Assembly: GCF_001990485.1 (NCBI RefSeq)
Contig: NZ_LBFC01000018.1
Span: 248,001-312,000 of the forward strand
Direction of reading: 5' to 3'
Length of the DNA stretch: 64,000 nt
Origin: Thermosipho affectus
Lineage (GTDB): Bacteria; Thermotogota; Thermotogae; Thermotogales; Fervidobacteriaceae
Part shown: positions 54,492 through 64,000 of the stretch, one piece after another
Numbering within the stretch: the stretch's first letter is position 1
How the letters are laid out: each line of letters starts with the position of its first letter
Program-made: the position numbers and the translations under genes
The notes under the pieces: generated by a model
What the model was told of the DNA's origin: nothing
What the model saw: the letters and a program-made list of their open reading frames with translations, nothing else
Databases searched by the model: none

Positions 54492-55604
54492 CTATGATTC
54501 ATCAGACATTTTAAATAAAAGTTTTAAATATCTGCTTCTAGATGGATGCCTTAATTTTCTAAGGGCCTTGACTTCTATTTGTCTAATTCTTTCACGTGTT
54601 ACGTTAAAGTATTGTCCCACTTCTTCAAGGGTTTTTGATTTTCCATCAATTAAACCATATCGCATCTTTAAGACCAATTTTTCCCTATCATTTAATGTTT
54701 CTAATACTTTTTCCACTTCTTCTCTAATAAGCATTCTCATAGCCTCTTTTCTAGGGGAAGCTATACTTTCGTCTGCAACAAAATCACCTACAGTAGAATC
54801 CTCATCTTCTCCAACAGGAGCTTCAAGTGAGGTTGTTTCTTTAGCAGCTTGGAGTATTTCTTCTACTTTTTCAACTGGTTTCCCAATTTCTTTTGCGATT
54901 TCTTCTAGAGGCATTTCAGTTCCGTGTTTTTGATAATAATCTCTCATTATCTTTTGTACTTTGTTTATAGTTTCAACCATGTGGACAGGGACTCTAATAG
55001 TTCTCGCTTGATCTGCTATAGCCCTTGTTATAGCTTGTCTAATCCACCATGTGGCATATGTTGAAAATTTATATCCTTTTCTCCAGTCGAATTTTTCTAC
55101 TGCTTTTAGTAACCCCACATTTCCTTCTTGGATTAAGTCAAGAAATGACAATCCTTTTCCTATGTATCTTTTTGCAATACTTACAACTAATCTTAAGTTT
55201 GATTCAACTAATTTTTGCTTGGCTCTTTCATCACCTTGTTGGGCGCGTCTTGCAAGTTCTCTTTCCATTGATTGACTGAGAAGAGGTATTTTTCCTATGT
55301 CTTTCAAGTACATTTTTATCAAATCCTTAGTTGCCATGTTATCGTAAAATTTTGGGGATTCTTCTAGAAAATCATCTAATGAAACTTCATCTATTTGTTC
55401 ATGAGGATTTGTTTCGGTTATTAAGATGTTATTTTTTTCTAGTTCTTCGTAGACTTTTTCTAAAATGTTTCCATCAAAATCGTCGGTTTTATCGGGCGGA
55501 AATGTTTTATCAATATCATCGTATGTTACGAAACCTTTTTCTTTTCCGATTTTTACTAGTTTTTCTATTTGTTTATCCACGGAAAACTTTTTGCTTCTTG
55601 CCAT
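54492..55604 (-). CDS. rpoD: RNA polymerase primary sigma factor
   Basis: This is the housekeeping sigma factor. The 370-residue protein has a short region 1, then region 2 ([21 protein letters not shown] near residue 130, [18 protein letters not shown] near residue 173), region 3 with [11 protein letters not shown], and region 4 ending [19 protein letters not shown]. It follows dnaG, the classical dnaG-rpoD order, and precedes the permease gene by nine bases. Confidence 0.96.
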   Translation of the reverse strand: MARSKKFSVDKQIEKLVKIGKEKGFVTYDDIDKTFPPDKTDDFDGNILEKVYEELEKNNILITETNPHEQIDEVSLDDFLEESPKFYDNMATKDLIKMYLKDIGKIPLLSQSMERELARRAQQGDERAKQKLVESNLRLVVSIAKRYIGKGLSFLDLIQEGNVGLLKAVEKFDWRKGYKFSTYATWWIRQAITRAIADQARTIRVPVHMVETINKVQKIMRDYYQKHGTEMPLEEIAKEIGKPVEKVEEILQAAKETTSLEAPVGEDEDSTVGDFVADESIASPRKEAMRMLIREEVEKVLETLNDREKLVLKMRYGLIDGKSKTLEEVGQYFNVTRERIRQIEVKALRKLRHPSRSRYLKLLFKMSDES

Positions 55605-55618
55605 CAGGAGATCACCTC

Positions 55619-57208
55619 CTAAATATTTTTGAGCTTTCGAATAAGCTCTATTCTTGTTTGTAGAAGAATTCTTTTTTCATCATCACTTGCGTTCTTTATA
55701 TATTGATCTATTTCCTCTATTCTTTTTTCAATATTTTTTCTTTTGATTTGTTTCTTTATGTTTTTAATAAATTCTTCAGTAATTTCCACATTCTCCATTT
55801 TTTTTAATACGTCTTTTACATATTCTTGCAAATCTTTAGACATGTTTTCAAAGGAAAAGTTTTTTAAATATTTTAAAATTTCTTGTAAACGTTTACTTAA
55901 TATTTTTGGGTTTAAATCCAATTCTATATCTGGATAGTTTATTATGAGATAGATTATCATATCATCTAGTGTTGGGAGGTTTGAATTTTTTTGGATTATT
56001 CTTCTTGTAAAGATGTTGCTTCCGGATATTTCTTTTACTTTATCTTTGAATATTTCTAGTTTTTTTGGAAATTTCTCAAAAATAATCTCCCAATTCCTTA
56101 TTTCACTGATAAATAGTGAAATTGCGTTTGGATTTTCAAGGTTGTAATTTTTACTTAGTGCAATGGGAATAAATTTTTCTGCTGGGATAGATTCTTTTAT
56201 AAAATTATAAAGACCATCTTTTCCGCTCGATTTAAATATTTCATCGGGATCTTTTTTTGAAGATTTATTTGCCACCATTACGTTAAAGTCCATAGTAAGA
56301 AGGATTTTTATGCTTTGCAAAGTAGCCTTTATGCCAGCTTTATCCGTATCAAAAGAAAGTACTACATTTTGTGTAAGTTTTTTTAGTTTGTATGCGTGAA
56401 ATTTTGTAAAGGCAGTGCCGAGTGTTGCAATAGAATTTTTAAGATCTGCTCTATGAAACGCAAGTGCATCGAAATATCCTTCACATACAATTGCAAAATC
56501 TGCATTTTTGATTTTTTCCTTTGCCCTATCTAACAAGAATAAGGTCTTTGATTTTTTGAATAAATCTGTATCAAATGAATTTAAATATTTAGGTTGACCT
56601 TCGCCCAATAATCGGCCGCCAAATGCAATTGTTTTACCGTATTCATCTTTAATAGGGATAATTAATCTTCCTTCGAATAGATCCTTTGAGGTGAATCCAA
56701 ATTTTCTCAAAATTTTTATTCCCAATTGTTGTGATATCTTTAATGGTATGGAGGAATTTAAAGGAGAAAATCCAAATTCGTATTCTAGTATTTCCTCATT
56801 TGAAAACCCTCTATTTTTAAGATAATCTAGTGCAATGGTACTTATTTTCAATTGATTTTTATACTCTTGGTGTACAAGTGAATAGAACTTGTAGTATAAT
56901 CGTTGAAAAGTAGAAATTTTAACGTCTATTTTTACATTTGCTTCTTTTGCTAGTTTTTGAAGAGCCTCGCTAAAGGATATATTTTCTATTTTTTCCAAGA
57001 AGCTAAACACATCCCCTGACGCACCGCAACCAAAGCAGTGGAACGTCCGAAAGGATGGGTTTACGTAAAATGATGGTGTAGTTTCGGTATGGAAAGGACA
57101 GAGCCCACGATAATTATTTCCTACTTTTTGTAGGCTAACATATCTTGAGATAAGTTCAACGATATCAATTTTTGATTTGATTTCCTCAATAATTTGCTTG
57201 GAGTACAT
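55619..57208 (-). CDS. dnaG: DNA primase
   Basis: DnaG makes RNA primers for replication. The 529-residue protein has the CHC2 zinc finger ([13 protein letters not shown] then [15 protein letters not shown] near residue 58), the TOPRIM centre with [14 protein letters not shown] near residue 239 and [15 protein letters not shown] near residue 280, and a helical C-terminal part for helicase contact. It lies after the rpsI terminator and forms an operon with rpoD. Confidence 0.96.
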   Translation of the reverse strand: MYSKQIIEEIKSKIDIVELISRYVSLQKVGNNYRGLCPFHTETTPSFYVNPSFRTFHCFGCGASGDVFSFLEKIENISFSEALQKLAKEANVKIDVKISTFQRLYYKFYSLVHQEYKNQLKISTIALDYLKNRGFSNEEILEYEFGFSPLNSSIPLKISQQLGIKILRKFGFTSKDLFEGRLIIPIKDEYGKTIAFGGRLLGEGQPKYLNSFDTDLFKKSKTLFLLDRAKEKIKNADFAIVCEGYFDALAFHRADLKNSIATLGTAFTKFHAYKLKKLTQNVVLSFDTDKAGIKATLQSIKILLTMDFNVMVANKSSKKDPDEIFKSSGKDGLYNFIKESIPAEKFIPIALSKNYNLENPNAISLFISEIRNWEIIFEKFPKKLEIFKDKVKEISGSNIFTRRIIQKNSNLPTLDDMIIYLIINYPDIELDLNPKILSKRLQEILKYLKNFSFENMSKDLQEYVKDVLKKMENVEITEEFIKNIKKQIKRKNIEKRIEEIDQYIKNASDDEKRILLQTRIELIRKLKNI

Positions 57209-57224
57209 AGACCACCTCTTTATT

Positions 57225-57258
57225 TAAAACAACAAACGTGGCAGCAAAAAGCTGCCAC
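57225..57258 (-). terminator. Terminator of the L21-S9 operon
   Basis: GTGGCAGC and GCTGCCAC form a perfect eight-base-pair stem around five bases. On the - strand the tail GTTTGTTGTTTT follows. It lies between rpsI and dnaG. Confidence 0.82.
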
Positions 57259-57277
57259 AAAGGAAAATGTGGGAATA

Positions 57278-57676
57278 TTAACGTTTGGAGAATTGTGGAG
57301 CGCGTCTTGCTTTTCTAAGGCCGTATTTTTTCCTTTCTACCATTCTCGGGTCTCTGGTTAGCAGACCTTTTTCTTTTAATGTAGATCTTAAATCTGGATT
57401 GTATTGTAAGAGTGCTCTTGCGATTCCCAATCTAATTGCTCCTGCCTGACCTGACTTTCCTCCACCATTTACTCTAATTAACATATCAAAGGAACCTTCT
57501 AGACCAGTCACTTTTAAAGGTTCCATTGCATGAAGGGTCCAGACGGAGTTTTCAAGATAACCATTTAGATCTTCGTACTCTTTATCATTAACTATTACTT
57601 TTCCATTTCCCTCTTTTAAATATACCCTTGCAACTGATGTTTTTCTTCTACCGGTTCCCATGTAGTATTCAGCCAT
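57278..57676 (-). CDS. rpsI: 30S ribosomal protein S9
   Basis: S9 reaches the P-site tRNA with its C-terminal tail. The 132-residue protein opens with [17 protein letters not shown] and has [19 protein letters not shown] near residue 70. It ends in the conserved basic tail [12 protein letters not shown]. It follows rplM, as nearly always. Confidence 0.97.
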   Translation of the reverse strand: MAEYYMGTGRRKTSVARVYLKEGNGKVIVNDKEYEDLNGYLENSVWTLHAMEPLKVTGLEGSFDMLIRVNGGGKSGQAGAIRLGIARALLQYNPDLRSTLKEKGLLTRDPRMVERKKYGLRKARRAPQFSKR

Positions 57677-57694
57677 CTTCCTTTCCCCTCCTTA

Positions 57695-58144
57695 TTAAAA
57701 ACTCAATTCAACTGGTTTTTGAGCTTGATGTGGATGCTCTGAACCTGCGTAAATTTTAAGTCTTTTTAGTGCTCTTCTACCTAGAATTGTTTTTGGGAGC
57801 ATTCTCTTAACTGCAAGTTGAATTAATTTTTCTGGGTTTCTTTGTAAAAGTTGCCTTGCGGTAAACTCCTTAATACCACCAGGATATCCTGTATGTCTGT
57901 AATATTTCTTTTGAGTCCATTTCTTACCTGTAAGTTTTATTTTATCGGCATTAACAACGACTACAAAATTTCCGCAATCTACATGAGGAGTCCAATTTGG
58001 TTTATTTTTTCCCATTAAAACTAGTGCAATTCTTGTTGCAAGTCTTCCAAGTGTTTGTCCTTCGGCATCTATTACATACCAATCTCTCTTGACTTCTTCT
58101 TTCTTTAAAAGTGTTGTTTTCTGTATAGGCAAAAGTCTTGCCAT
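57695..58144 (-). CDS. rplM: 50S ribosomal protein L13
   Basis: L13 is an early 50S assembly protein. The 149-residue protein has [19 protein letters not shown] near residue 22, [14 protein letters not shown] near residue 83 and [19 protein letters not shown] near residue 113. Its start codon is two bases after ribU, so the operon includes the riboflavin transporter. Confidence 0.97.
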   Translation of the reverse strand: MARLLPIQKTTLLKKEEVKRDWYVIDAEGQTLGRLATRIALVLMGKNKPNWTPHVDCGNFVVVVNADKIKLTGKKWTQKKYYRHTGYPGGIKEFTARQLLQRNPEKLIQLAVKRMLPKTILGRRALKRLKIYAGSEHPHQAQKPVELSF

Positions 58145-58146
58145 TG

Positions 58147-58689
58147 TTATTCCTCCCTCCTTATATTTTCGTCAGGTTCTAATATTCCTTTAACTTTTTT
58201 GTGTATTATTGCGTTTACGACCGAGTCTATGAAAAACTTTATTGCGTTAAATCCTATTATCCATGGTAATAATTTAAAAACATCAGATAAAGAAATTTTC
58301 CAATAATATGGTACAACTACTATGTTTAGAAGTGCCATACCACCCGTTGCAGCTGTTATACCAACTATATACCCTAGTATTTCTCTAACTCTCCCCTTAT
58401 TTGCATATATCATGGCTGTTGGAACTATAAAAAGTGTGCCTGCAGCAAAGTTCATTGCAATTCCTACTATATCTCCTGATTTAAATATGAAAAATAATAT
58501 ATCCTTTATTGCAAGTACTATTAATCCTACTGTTGGGGAATATACGAAAGAAACTAATAATGCAAGTATATCACTTGGATCGTATTTTAGAAAATTTACA
58601 GCTGGAAATATGGGAAATTCTATATACATTACAACAAATGAAAGCGCAGCAAAAACCCCGATAATTGCCACTTTTTTGGCATTTTTCAC
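58147..58689 (-). CDS. ribU: ECF transporter S component, riboflavin type
   Basis: RibU is the substrate-binding membrane subunit that brings in riboflavin with the ECF module. The 180-residue protein has about six membrane segments and the RibU text [13 protein letters not shown] near residue 33 with FPIFPAVNF just before it. The location between rpmA and rplM, with gaps of 12 and 2 bases, makes it part of the ribosomal operon. The energising EcfA/EcfT genes are not here. The riboflavin assignment rests on those motifs. Confidence 0.85.
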   Translation of the reverse strand: MKNAKKVAIIGVFAALSFVVMYIEFPIFPAVNFLKYDPSDILALLVSFVYSPTVGLIVLAIKDILFFIFKSGDIVGIAMNFAAGTLFIVPTAMIYANKGRVREILGYIVGITAATGGMALLNIVVVPYYWKISLSDVFKLLPWIIGFNAIKFFIDSVVNAIIHKKVKGILEPDENIRREE

Positions 58690-58701
58690 CTTTAATCCCC
58701 C

Positions 58702-58959
58702 TTAATACACGCTAACGTATTTTCTGTTATTTCTTACTTCAAATTTTACTTTCCCATCTTTTAGGGCAAATAACGTGAAATCTCTTCCCATTCCTACGTT
58801 TTTACCTGGCCATATTTTTGTTCCTCTTTGTCTAACTATTATAGTACCTGCGGTTACCACTTGACCATCAGATTTTTTTACACCTAGATATTTTGGATTA
58901 CTGTCACGACCGTTCCTTGCGGTACTACTCTTTGCAAAGAGTTGTATGTTAATCTTCAT
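58702..58959 (-). CDS. rpmA: 50S ribosomal protein L27 with cleavable N-terminus
   Basis: L27 reaches the peptidyl-transferase centre. ATG 58959 is preferred to ATG 58962 because of spacing to GGAGGTGA. The product is 85 residues. It opens [20 protein letters not shown], where the stretch through LFA is the extra N-terminal piece removed by Prp in Firmicutes and Thermotogae. Its start region overlaps the prp end by 11 bases. Confidence 0.95.
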   Translation of the reverse strand: MKINIQLFAKSSTARNGRDSNPKYLGVKKSDGQVVTAGTIIVRQRGTKIWPGKNVGMGRDFTLFALKDGKVKFEVRNNRKYVSVY

Positions 58960-59260
58960 CATTGGTCACCTCCATTTTTATAAATTTAGGAAATTGCAAA
59001 GAAAGATCTAAAAGCGTTTCCGTTAGTTCTTTAACAAAAATTTGAGATATCTCGTCGTTTGGAATTTTTTCTACCATTAAGTATCCATCTTTAATAGTTG
59101 CCTTTGCACCTTGTTTTTCTAAAAAACGTGCCGTATGTTGAGAAACAGTACTTACCGCTGCGCAAATTATGTCTTTTCCTTTTTCTTCATACATAGCATG
59201 TCCTGTTATTAAAAAGTTTTCAAATACCCCGTTCTTCTTTGTAAAAATACACTTAATCAT
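58949..59260 (-). CDS. prp: Ribosomal-processing cysteine protease Prp
   Basis: Prp removes the N-terminal extension of L27. The 103-residue protein has the catalytic pair in [20 protein letters not shown]: the histidine in GHA and the cysteine in ICAAVS. The genes around it, rplU before and rpmA after, match the conserved L21-Prp-L27 order. It overlaps rplU by four bases and rpmA by 11 bases. Confidence 0.93.
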   Translation of the reverse strand: MIKCIFTKKNGVFENFLITGHAMYEEKGKDIICAAVSTVSQHTARFLEKQGAKATIKDGYLMVEKIPNDEISQIFVKELTETLLDLSLQFPKFIKMEVTNDED

Positions 59261-59577
59261 TTTACCTCTATATTTTCAACCTTTATAGCGGTATACCATT
59301 GTCTGTGACCTTTGATTCTTTTGTAATTTTTCCTTGGTCTGAATTTTCCAACTATAATCTTTCTTGCTCTACCATGTTCAACAATTGTCCCAGTTATTGA
59401 AACATTTTCAAGGTATGGTTTCCCGACTAGAACTTTTCCATCATCGGTTTTTACCATCAATACCTTGTCTAGCGTTATAGAGTCTCCTTCGTTTTTTCCT
59501 AGAACTCTTTCTGTGAAGAATATTTTTCCAGGTTCTACACGAAACTGTTTTCCACCACTTTCAACAATAGCGTACAC
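59257..59577 (-). CDS. rplU: 50S ribosomal protein L21
   Basis: L21 binds 23S rRNA near L20. GTG 59577 is chosen because GAGGAGGTGAAG lies just upstream and the product then begins [17 protein letters not shown] at the usual 106 residues. Translation from the open upstream frame would run through the leader RNA and is not real. The family ending [18 protein letters not shown] is present. Expression is probably controlled by the leader at 59592-59670. Confidence 0.96.
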   Translation of the reverse strand: MYAIVESGGKQFRVEPGKIFFTERVLGKNEGDSITLDKVLMVKTDDGKVLVGKPYLENVSITGTIVEHGRARKIIVGKFRPRKNYKRIKGHRQWYTAIKVENIEVK

Positions 59578-59591
59578 AAACTTCACCTCCT

Positions 59592-59670
59592 CGATATTTT
59601 TGAAATAAACACACGCTGGAACATGTAGCCCTCTTGGCATTTACGACACGTTCCAGGCGTCTACAACCTC
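59592..59670 (-). ncRNA. L21-type ribosomal protein leader
   Basis: On the - strand, bases 59659-59646 (CGCCTGGAACGTGT) pair with 59626-59614 (ACATGTTCCAGCG) with one bulged base and one wobble, closing a 19-base apical part with GCC and GGC. The layout, just before rplU, is that of the L21 leader, thought to bind L21 for feedback control. Confidence 0.75.
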
Positions 59671-59674
59671 AAAT

Positions 59675-59683
59675 ATTTTACCA
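59675..59683 (-). promoter_or_regulatory. Extended -10 promoter of the L21 operon
   Basis: On the - strand TGGTAAAAT occurs at 59683-59675. The -35 region is weak. Transcription would start near 59668, just before the leader hairpin. Confidence 0.55.
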
Positions 59684-59752
59684 CTTTTAACGAATTGAAA
59701 TAAAAAAATTCTGTTAATGTTATTTTTCTAAAAGCTTAACGTTATTCTTTTT

Positions 59753-60406
59753 TCATTTTTTTAGCTGTATATCTTCTAGTTTAAACGTGAATTCTGGGAT
59801 CCCGGAAGAATATGGTGCAATTTCATACTGGTTAAAATATACTACCAAACCTTTGTTTGTGAAATAAAATTGCTCAGAAGGTAATTCATCGAGTAGGGTT
59901 TGAAAATATCTTTTTTTGTCTAATTTAATTTGATTATTTATGTATTTTAACATTTTTTCAATAGAATCACGTGTTACTACATCGTGTAATTTTAATAATT
60001 TCCCTTTGGTTATATCAAAATTGTATGCTTTTCTTTTTGTATTTCCATGAGCACCACCTGTATATTCGTAGTAGTCTATTACCAAACTTATTATATTATC
60101 CTTTAAATATGTGACTTTATAATTTACAACTACATTACCAGGTCTGTATTGTATATCGTACTTTTTTGCATCGTGATACGAATAATTCAAAAAATCGTAT
60201 AAATTCCTTATGTAGTTGTAAATATCATTATAAATCATATCGTTTATGTACTTTTCTACTGCAAAGTTTTCCACGTCGAAGAACATGGGGTATTTTACAT
60301 TTAACCTCCAAATTTCGTTATCAAGTGTGGATGAAAATTCAACATATTGAATGGAAAATAAAAAGAGTGTTTGAAAAATTAATAATAATATAACAAGTTT
60401 TTTCAT
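59753..60406 (-). CDS. Secreted DUF3298-domain protein (RsiV/PdaC-like C-terminus)
   Basis: The 217-residue protein has a signal peptide (1-19). YYEYTGGAHGNTKRKAYNFD near residue 112 is the DUF3298 signature, a domain found in lysozyme-binding RsiV and in PdaC deacetylases. No enzyme domain is present, so it may bind a cell-wall ligand. It stands alone, divergent from the MFS gene. Confidence 0.82.
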   Translation of the reverse strand: MKKLVILLLIFQTLFLFSIQYVEFSSTLDNEIWRLNVKYPMFFDVENFAVEKYINDMIYNDIYNYIRNLYDFLNYSYHDAKKYDIQYRPGNVVVNYKVTYLKDNIISLVIDYYEYTGGAHGNTKRKAYNFDITKGKLLKLHDVVTRDSIEKMLKYINNQIKLDKKRYFQTLLDELPSEQFYFTNKGLVVYFNQYEIAPYSSGIPEFTFKLEDIQLKK

Positions 60407-60440
60407 AAAAACCCTCCTTTGATTAGCTTTGCGAAATATA

Positions 60441-60469
60441 TGGACATGTTAGATTTTCGTTGTTATAAT
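60441..60469 (+). promoter_or_regulatory. Promoter of the MFS-ruvC-polC operon
   Basis: TGGACA (60441-60446) and TATAAT (60464-60469) are 17 bases apart, and the -10 is extended by TG at 60461-60462. Transcription would start near 60476, about 24 bases before the MFS start. Confidence 0.8.
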
Positions 60470-60499
60470 TATTATATCAGAAAAAGGAAGGTGATAAAG

Positions 60500-61600
60500 A
60501 TGGAGTTTGTAACGGCTATTTTTCATTTTTTTGCGGATTTTTTTAATGCTTTTGTCAAACCGCTTGCCCCATATTTTATTGAAAATTTAAATATAGACAA
60601 TAGGACTTTTGCTAGTTTTATGGCACTTTTAGGGGGGCTTACTTCCTTATTTCAAGTATTTTTTGGAATGTATTTTGATGGTAAAAAGAGAGACGGTTTG
60701 TACATAAGCGTTATAGTGTTACTTGAAATCTTCTTTGTTTCATTTTTAGGATTTGTAAACTCTGTGTTTTTATTTTTCTTTCTTGTTGTTATAATAAGGG
60801 TTTTAAATTCTATTTTTCATCCAATTGGTGCTAGTTTTGCTGGAAAGAGTGAAAAGGGAAAACATATTGCCATTTTTTCGGTAGCAGGGACATTGGGTGC
60901 AGGGCTTGCGCCACTTTTTATAACAATTTTTCAGGGATATGTAGGGATAAAAAAATTGTATATTTTAACGTTTAGTGTTTCTATTTTCCTTTTAGTATTA
61001 TCAAGAACCATATTACATTATGAAAAAAAGGCAGTTAGAAAGAATTTGTCTTTTAGGGGTGATATTCTAAAGTTATGGCCTATATTTTTGATAGTGGCTT
61101 CAAGAAGTTTTTCTATGGATATTTTTCATACGTATATACCTATTTATATGAATGAAGTTGGAAAATCTTTGATAATTGGTGGTTCAATACTAACATTTGG
61201 TATGATTCTTGGTGTATTTACCAATTTTTTTGGTACAATTGTGCTTGAGAAGACAAATGATATATTTACAAATACTGTGGGATTTTTGGGAATGGGATTT
61301 TTTGGTTTATTATTTGTACTTGTTCCGAATTTATATCTAAAGATTGTATTTTTCATTCTATTTGATGGTTTTAGCTTTTTTACCATGTCTTCTAACATAG
61401 TTTCTGCTCAAAAACTATTACCCAACAATAAGGCATTGGCTTCTTCAATTTCTATGGGGTTCTCATGGGCAATTGGTAGTTTTTTGTCTAGTGGTTACGC
61501 CGCAATTTTTGGTAATAATACCATGCTTATGTTTTTAAGTGCAAGTGTGTTACCTGTTTTAACAATCTTTGTTTATAATCTTTCATTGCGGAGGGAATAA
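60500..61600 (+). CDS. MFS transporter, fosmidomycin-resistance (Fsr)-like
   Basis: ATG 60500 behind GGAAGGTGAT gives 366 residues with about twelve membrane segments. [19 protein letters not shown] at the start is like Fsr-type exporters of the major facilitator superfamily, and [17 protein letters not shown] near residue 95 is the family's conserved loop. Its substrate is unknown. ruvC begins one base after it. Confidence 0.85.
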   Translation: MEFVTAIFHFFADFFNAFVKPLAPYFIENLNIDNRTFASFMALLGGLTSLFQVFFGMYFDGKKRDGLYISVIVLLEIFFVSFLGFVNSVFLFFFLVVIIRVLNSIFHPIGASFAGKSEKGKHIAIFSVAGTLGAGLAPLFITIFQGYVGIKKLYILTFSVSIFLLVLSRTILHYEKKAVRKNLSFRGDILKLWPIFLIVASRSFSMDIFHTYIPIYMNEVGKSLIIGGSILTFGMILGVFTNFFGTIVLEKTNDIFTNTVGFLGMGFFGLLFVLVPNLYLKIVFFILFDGFSFFTMSSNIVSAQKLLPNNKALASSISMGFSWAIGSFLSSGYAAIFGNNTMLMFLSASVLPVLTIFVYNLSLRRE

Positions 61601-61601
61601 C

Positions 61602-62075
61602 TTGATAATAATAGGTATTGATCCGGGATATGGTATACTAGGGTATGGAGTTTTGGAAAAAAATAGGAATAAGATTTCTCATGTAGCTCATGGAGTTATT
61701 ACAACAGAAAAAGATATTTCCATGTCAAAGAGACTCCAAATTATATACGAAGAATTTGTTAAATTACTTGAATCTTATTCTCCAGATGCGTGTGCAATCG
61801 AAAGTTTGTTTTTTTATAAAAATGTAAAGACTGCTATCCATGTAGGTGAAGCAAGAGGAGTAATATTACTTGCAACATCTCAAAGAAATTTGCCGTTATA
61901 TGAGTTTACCCCGTATCAAGTAAAAAATAACATTACCGGTTATGGAAGATCTGATAAAAAACAAGTACAAAAAATGGTAAAAATGCTTTTGAGATTGGAT
62001 AAAATTCCGAGACCTGATGATGCAGCTGATGCATTAGCTGTCGCTTGGTGTTTAGCAGTGGAATTAAGGTTGTAA
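61602..62075 (+). CDS. ruvC: Holliday junction resolvase RuvC
   Basis: RuvC cuts Holliday junctions with RuvAB. TTG 61602 behind GGAGGGAAT gives 157 residues beginning [16 protein letters not shown], which holds the first catalytic aspartate. The glutamate in [15 protein letters not shown] and the aspartates in [15 protein letters not shown] complete the acidic site. It shares the operon with the MFS gene and polC. Confidence 0.96.
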   Translation: MIIIGIDPGYGILGYGVLEKNRNKISHVAHGVITTEKDISMSKRLQIIYEEFVKLLESYSPDACAIESLFFYKNVKTAIHVGEARGVILLATSQRNLPLYEFTPYQVKNNITGYGRSDKKQVQKMVKMLLRLDKIPRPDDAADALAVAWCLAVELRL

Positions 62076-62086
62076 GGAGGTATGTT

Positions 62087-64000
62087 ATGAAGTACGTTTT
62101 TGATGAACTAAGTTATCCAATTACAAATATAGCTGAATATTTTAATATTGAGATAGATGGTGAAGTTACAAAAGTGATTTACGACCAAAGTAACCGCCTT
62201 TTGATTTTCTATATAAAGAAGGGAGTTGGGGATTTTCAGTTACTTAGGGAAAAGTTAAGGGTTTTTTTTGGAATCGATGTTGAATTTGAATATGAACTTC
62301 TTGAACTAAAAAAAGAGGAAATTTTAGAACTTTTGAATGGAACGGCACCTTACGTAAAAGATGTAGAGGTATTTGAAAATGAGATTTTGGTAAAAACTTT
62401 TAGTGAATTTGCCGTGAAAAAAATAGAGAAAAAGTTAAAGAACATAGAGAAAATTACGGGTAAACCTGTAAAGATTGAATTTGTTAAAGAAAAATTTGAA
62501 CCACCAAGAGTTGTTGAAGAAAAAATAAAAACTTTTACCGATAAAGAGAGATATTATTTTCCATCCAATATACCTTTGAATGCTAAAAAAGTATTTTTAA
62601 GGGGAAAGGTGTTCAAGTTAGAAAAGTCAGATTATTTATCAACTATTTTAGTATATATCACCGATAAAAAGGAGTCTGTTTTGGGAAAGATTTTTGATGA
62701 AAAATTTGAGTCAACACTTAGTGTGGGAAATTGGTATTATTTTAAAGGTTCTATGAATGTCAGCAAAAAAGGAGAATATTATTTTGGGATTTCTGAGATC
62801 TATGAAGATCCAAACCCTATTGAACGACAAGATATTTCGGATATGAAAAGAGTAGAATTACATCTTCATTCAAAAATGAGTGATTTAGATGCTATTATAG
62901 ATATTAAAGAATTGGTAAAAAAAGTAAAAAGATGGGGTTGGAATGCAGTTGCAATTACGGATCACGGTAATGTACAGTCCATTCCTTATTTGTTTGAGGA
63001 AGCGGAAAAAAATGGTATTAAACCTATATTTGGTACGGAAATGTACATATTAAATGAAACAGGGGATATAGTAAAAAATTTATCGGATGATTTTGATTTA
63101 AGTGAGGTTACATATACTGTATTTGACCTTGAAACAACGGGTACGAATGCTAGATTTGATGAAATTATTGAAATAGGTGCGGTAAAGTATAGAAATGGGG
63201 AGATTATCGATAAATTTTCTACTTTTGTAAAACCTACAAAAAAAGTCTCAGATTTTACTCAAAAGCTTACAGGTATTACAAATGAGATGTTAGAAGATGC
63301 AAAGGATATATATGAAGTTTTTCCAAAATTTTTGGAATTTATTGAAGGTACAGTTTTAGTAGCACATAATGCAGATTTTGATTATGGATTTATAAGAGAA
63401 GTTTATAGAAAGTTACACAAAAAAGACTTAGTTCTTCCCTATTTGGATACTTTGAAACTTTCCAAAGAAGTTTTAAGGGGGAAGGTAAAATCTTTTGGAC
63501 TTGGAAGGCTTGTGGAATACTTTAAATTAGGCCCATTTAAACATCATAGGGCTTTTGACGATGCCAGTGTAACTGTAAAGTTGTTTGAAAAATTATTAGA
63601 ACTTGTTATAAGACGCGGTATAAGGACTTTAAAACAAGTAAATAACTTAAAGAGTAGCTCTTATTCTAGTATTAGAACAAAGAGACAATTTAATCATCTG
63701 ACTATACTTGTGAAGAATAAAGTGGGGTTAAAAAATCTATATAAACTTGTATCTGACGCGCATGTAAAATACTTTAAATATGTACCATTTATTCCAAAGA
63801 AAGAGTTGATAAGATACAAAGAAGGGCTTTTATTTGGTACTGGATGTGAAAATGGTGAGATTTTTCAAGCATTAACGGGTTCTTCAACAGATGAAGAAAT
63901 TTTAGAAATGCTAAAAGAGTATGATTTTGTGGAGATTTTTCCGATAGATACCGTAGTAAATGTTGAAAAAGATGTTGCAAAACAGGTGTTTAGAAGGCTA
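62087..64000 (+). CDS. polC: DNA polymerase III alpha subunit PolC, 5' part
   Basis: PolC is the low-GC Gram-positive and Thermotogales replicative polymerase. The first 638 codons are present and the frame is open to the window edge. ATG 62087 follows GGAGG. After an N-terminal and an OB region (to about residue 250) comes the PHP domain (VELHLHSKMSDLDAI near 258). A DEDDh proofreading exonuclease (VFDLETTGTN near 343, HNADFDYGF near 428) is inserted in it, the mark of PolC. The polymerase core lies outside. Confidence 0.95.
   Translation, partial: MKYVFDELSYPITNIAEYFNIEIDGEVTKVIYDQSNRLLIFYIKKGVGDFQLLREKLRVFFGIDVEFEYELLELKKEEILELLNGTAPYVKDVEVFENEILVKTFSEFAVKKIEKKLKNIEKITGKPVKIEFVKEKFEPPRVVEEKIKTFTDKERYYFPSNIPLNAKKVFLRGKVFKLEKSDYLSTILVYITDKKESVLGKIFDEKFESTLSVGNWYYFKGSMNVSKKGEYYFGISEIYEDPNPIERQDISDMKRVELHLHSKMSDLDAIIDIKELVKKVKRWGWNAVAITDHGNVQSIPYLFEEAEKNGIKPIFGTEMYILNETGDIVKNLSDDFDLSEVTYTVFDLETTGTNARFDEIIEIGAVKYRNGEIIDKFSTFVKPTKKVSDFTQKLTGITNEMLEDAKDIYEVFPKFLEFIEGTVLVAHNADFDYGFIREVYRKLHKKDLVLPYLDTLKLSKEVLRGKVKSFGLGRLVEYFKLGPFKHHRAFDDASVTVKLFEKLLELVIRRGIRTLKQVNNLKSSSYSSIRTKRQFNHLTILVKNKVGLKNLYKLVSDAHVKYFKYVPFIPKKELIRYKEGLLFGTGCENGEIFQALTGSSTDEEILEMLKEYDFVEIFPIDTVVNVEKDVAKQVFRRL

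Noticed and set aside
54235-54933. 232-residue + strand frame opposite rpoD and the permease
   Set aside because: It spans the junction of two real - strand genes, is serine- and phenylalanine-rich, and has no ribosome binding site.
59578-59640. N-terminal extension of L21 beginning [10 protein letters not shown]
   Set aside because: It lies inside the leader hairpin, has no ribosome binding site, and L21 begins normally at GTG 59577.
1-64000. CRISPR arrays, insertion sequences, prophage or tRNA genes
   Set aside because: No regularly spaced repeats, transposase or integrase text, or cloverleaf with CCA-like end was seen on reading; a tRNA or repeat scan would settle it.

Overview
The window is low-GC bacterial DNA with almost no gaps between genes, many TTG and GTG starts placed by strong Shine-Dalgarno sequences, and a gene set typical of the Thermotogales: spc/alpha ribosomal operon followed by tig-clpP, a TM1410-type GH114 protein, TtuA, YhaM, PolC and an L27 with a Prp protease. 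The base composition and protein wording fit Thermosipho best, but that genus call is an inference. No tRNA, rRNA, insertion sequence, prophage or CRISPR array was recognised.

Bases 1-9945 (+) hold the 3' part of the S10/spc/alpha ribosomal cluster: the end of rpsQ, then rplN-rplX-rplE-rpsN-rpsH-rplF-rplR-rpsE-rpmD-rplO-secY-adk-map-infA-rpmJ-rpsM-rpsK-rpsD-rpoA-rplQ, ended by a strong terminator. Bases 9965-16947 (+) hold tig, clpP, a YebC-family regulator, a secreted beta-rich protein, cheR, lspA, an RluD-family pseudouridine synthase and glnA, which has its own promoter and a 5' hairpin.

Bases 16952-25326 (-) are the most interesting part: a seven-gene, gapless operon that looks like a Pel-type exopolysaccharide cluster. 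It encodes a PelD-like c-di-GMP receptor with a degenerate GGDEF domain that keeps RxxD, a PelE-like protein, a small membrane protein, the glycosyltransferase PelF, the flippase-like PelG, a secreted deacetylase-like protein and a GH114 protein. The last two together resemble a PelA split into two chains. Its promoter overlaps a perfect 10-9-10 inverted repeat. Divergent from it lie a 35-residue membrane peptide gene, a polytopic HD-GYP phosphodiesterase and a DUF5317 protein. A second HD-GYP protein follows tsaB-mutS. Synthesis control and c-di-GMP breakdown are therefore packed around one intergenic region.

Bases 32331-40423 are mostly (-): an AMMECR1 protein, two small membrane-anchored proteins, ttuA next to an L-cysteine desulfidase (a possible sulfur relay for tRNA thiolation), an FGGY kinase and a KamA-type radical SAM protein. 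A secreted OB-fold protein is on (+). Bases 40424-46590 (+) hold an RND exporter operon (MMPL exporter, LolA-like protein, outer-membrane-like protein) behind a promoter with two related inverted repeats, then a PhaR-type regulator and a hexapeptide acyltransferase.

Bases 46575-59680 (-) are housekeeping: a single-domain ChrA, topA, yhaM, alr (with no visible normal start codon), rpmB, an ABC-type permease, rpoD, dnaG, rpsI, rplM, ribU, rpmA, prp and rplU behind a structured L21 leader RNA. Bases 59753-64000 hold a DUF3298 protein (-), an MFS transporter, ruvC and the first 638 codons of polC, which runs off the window.
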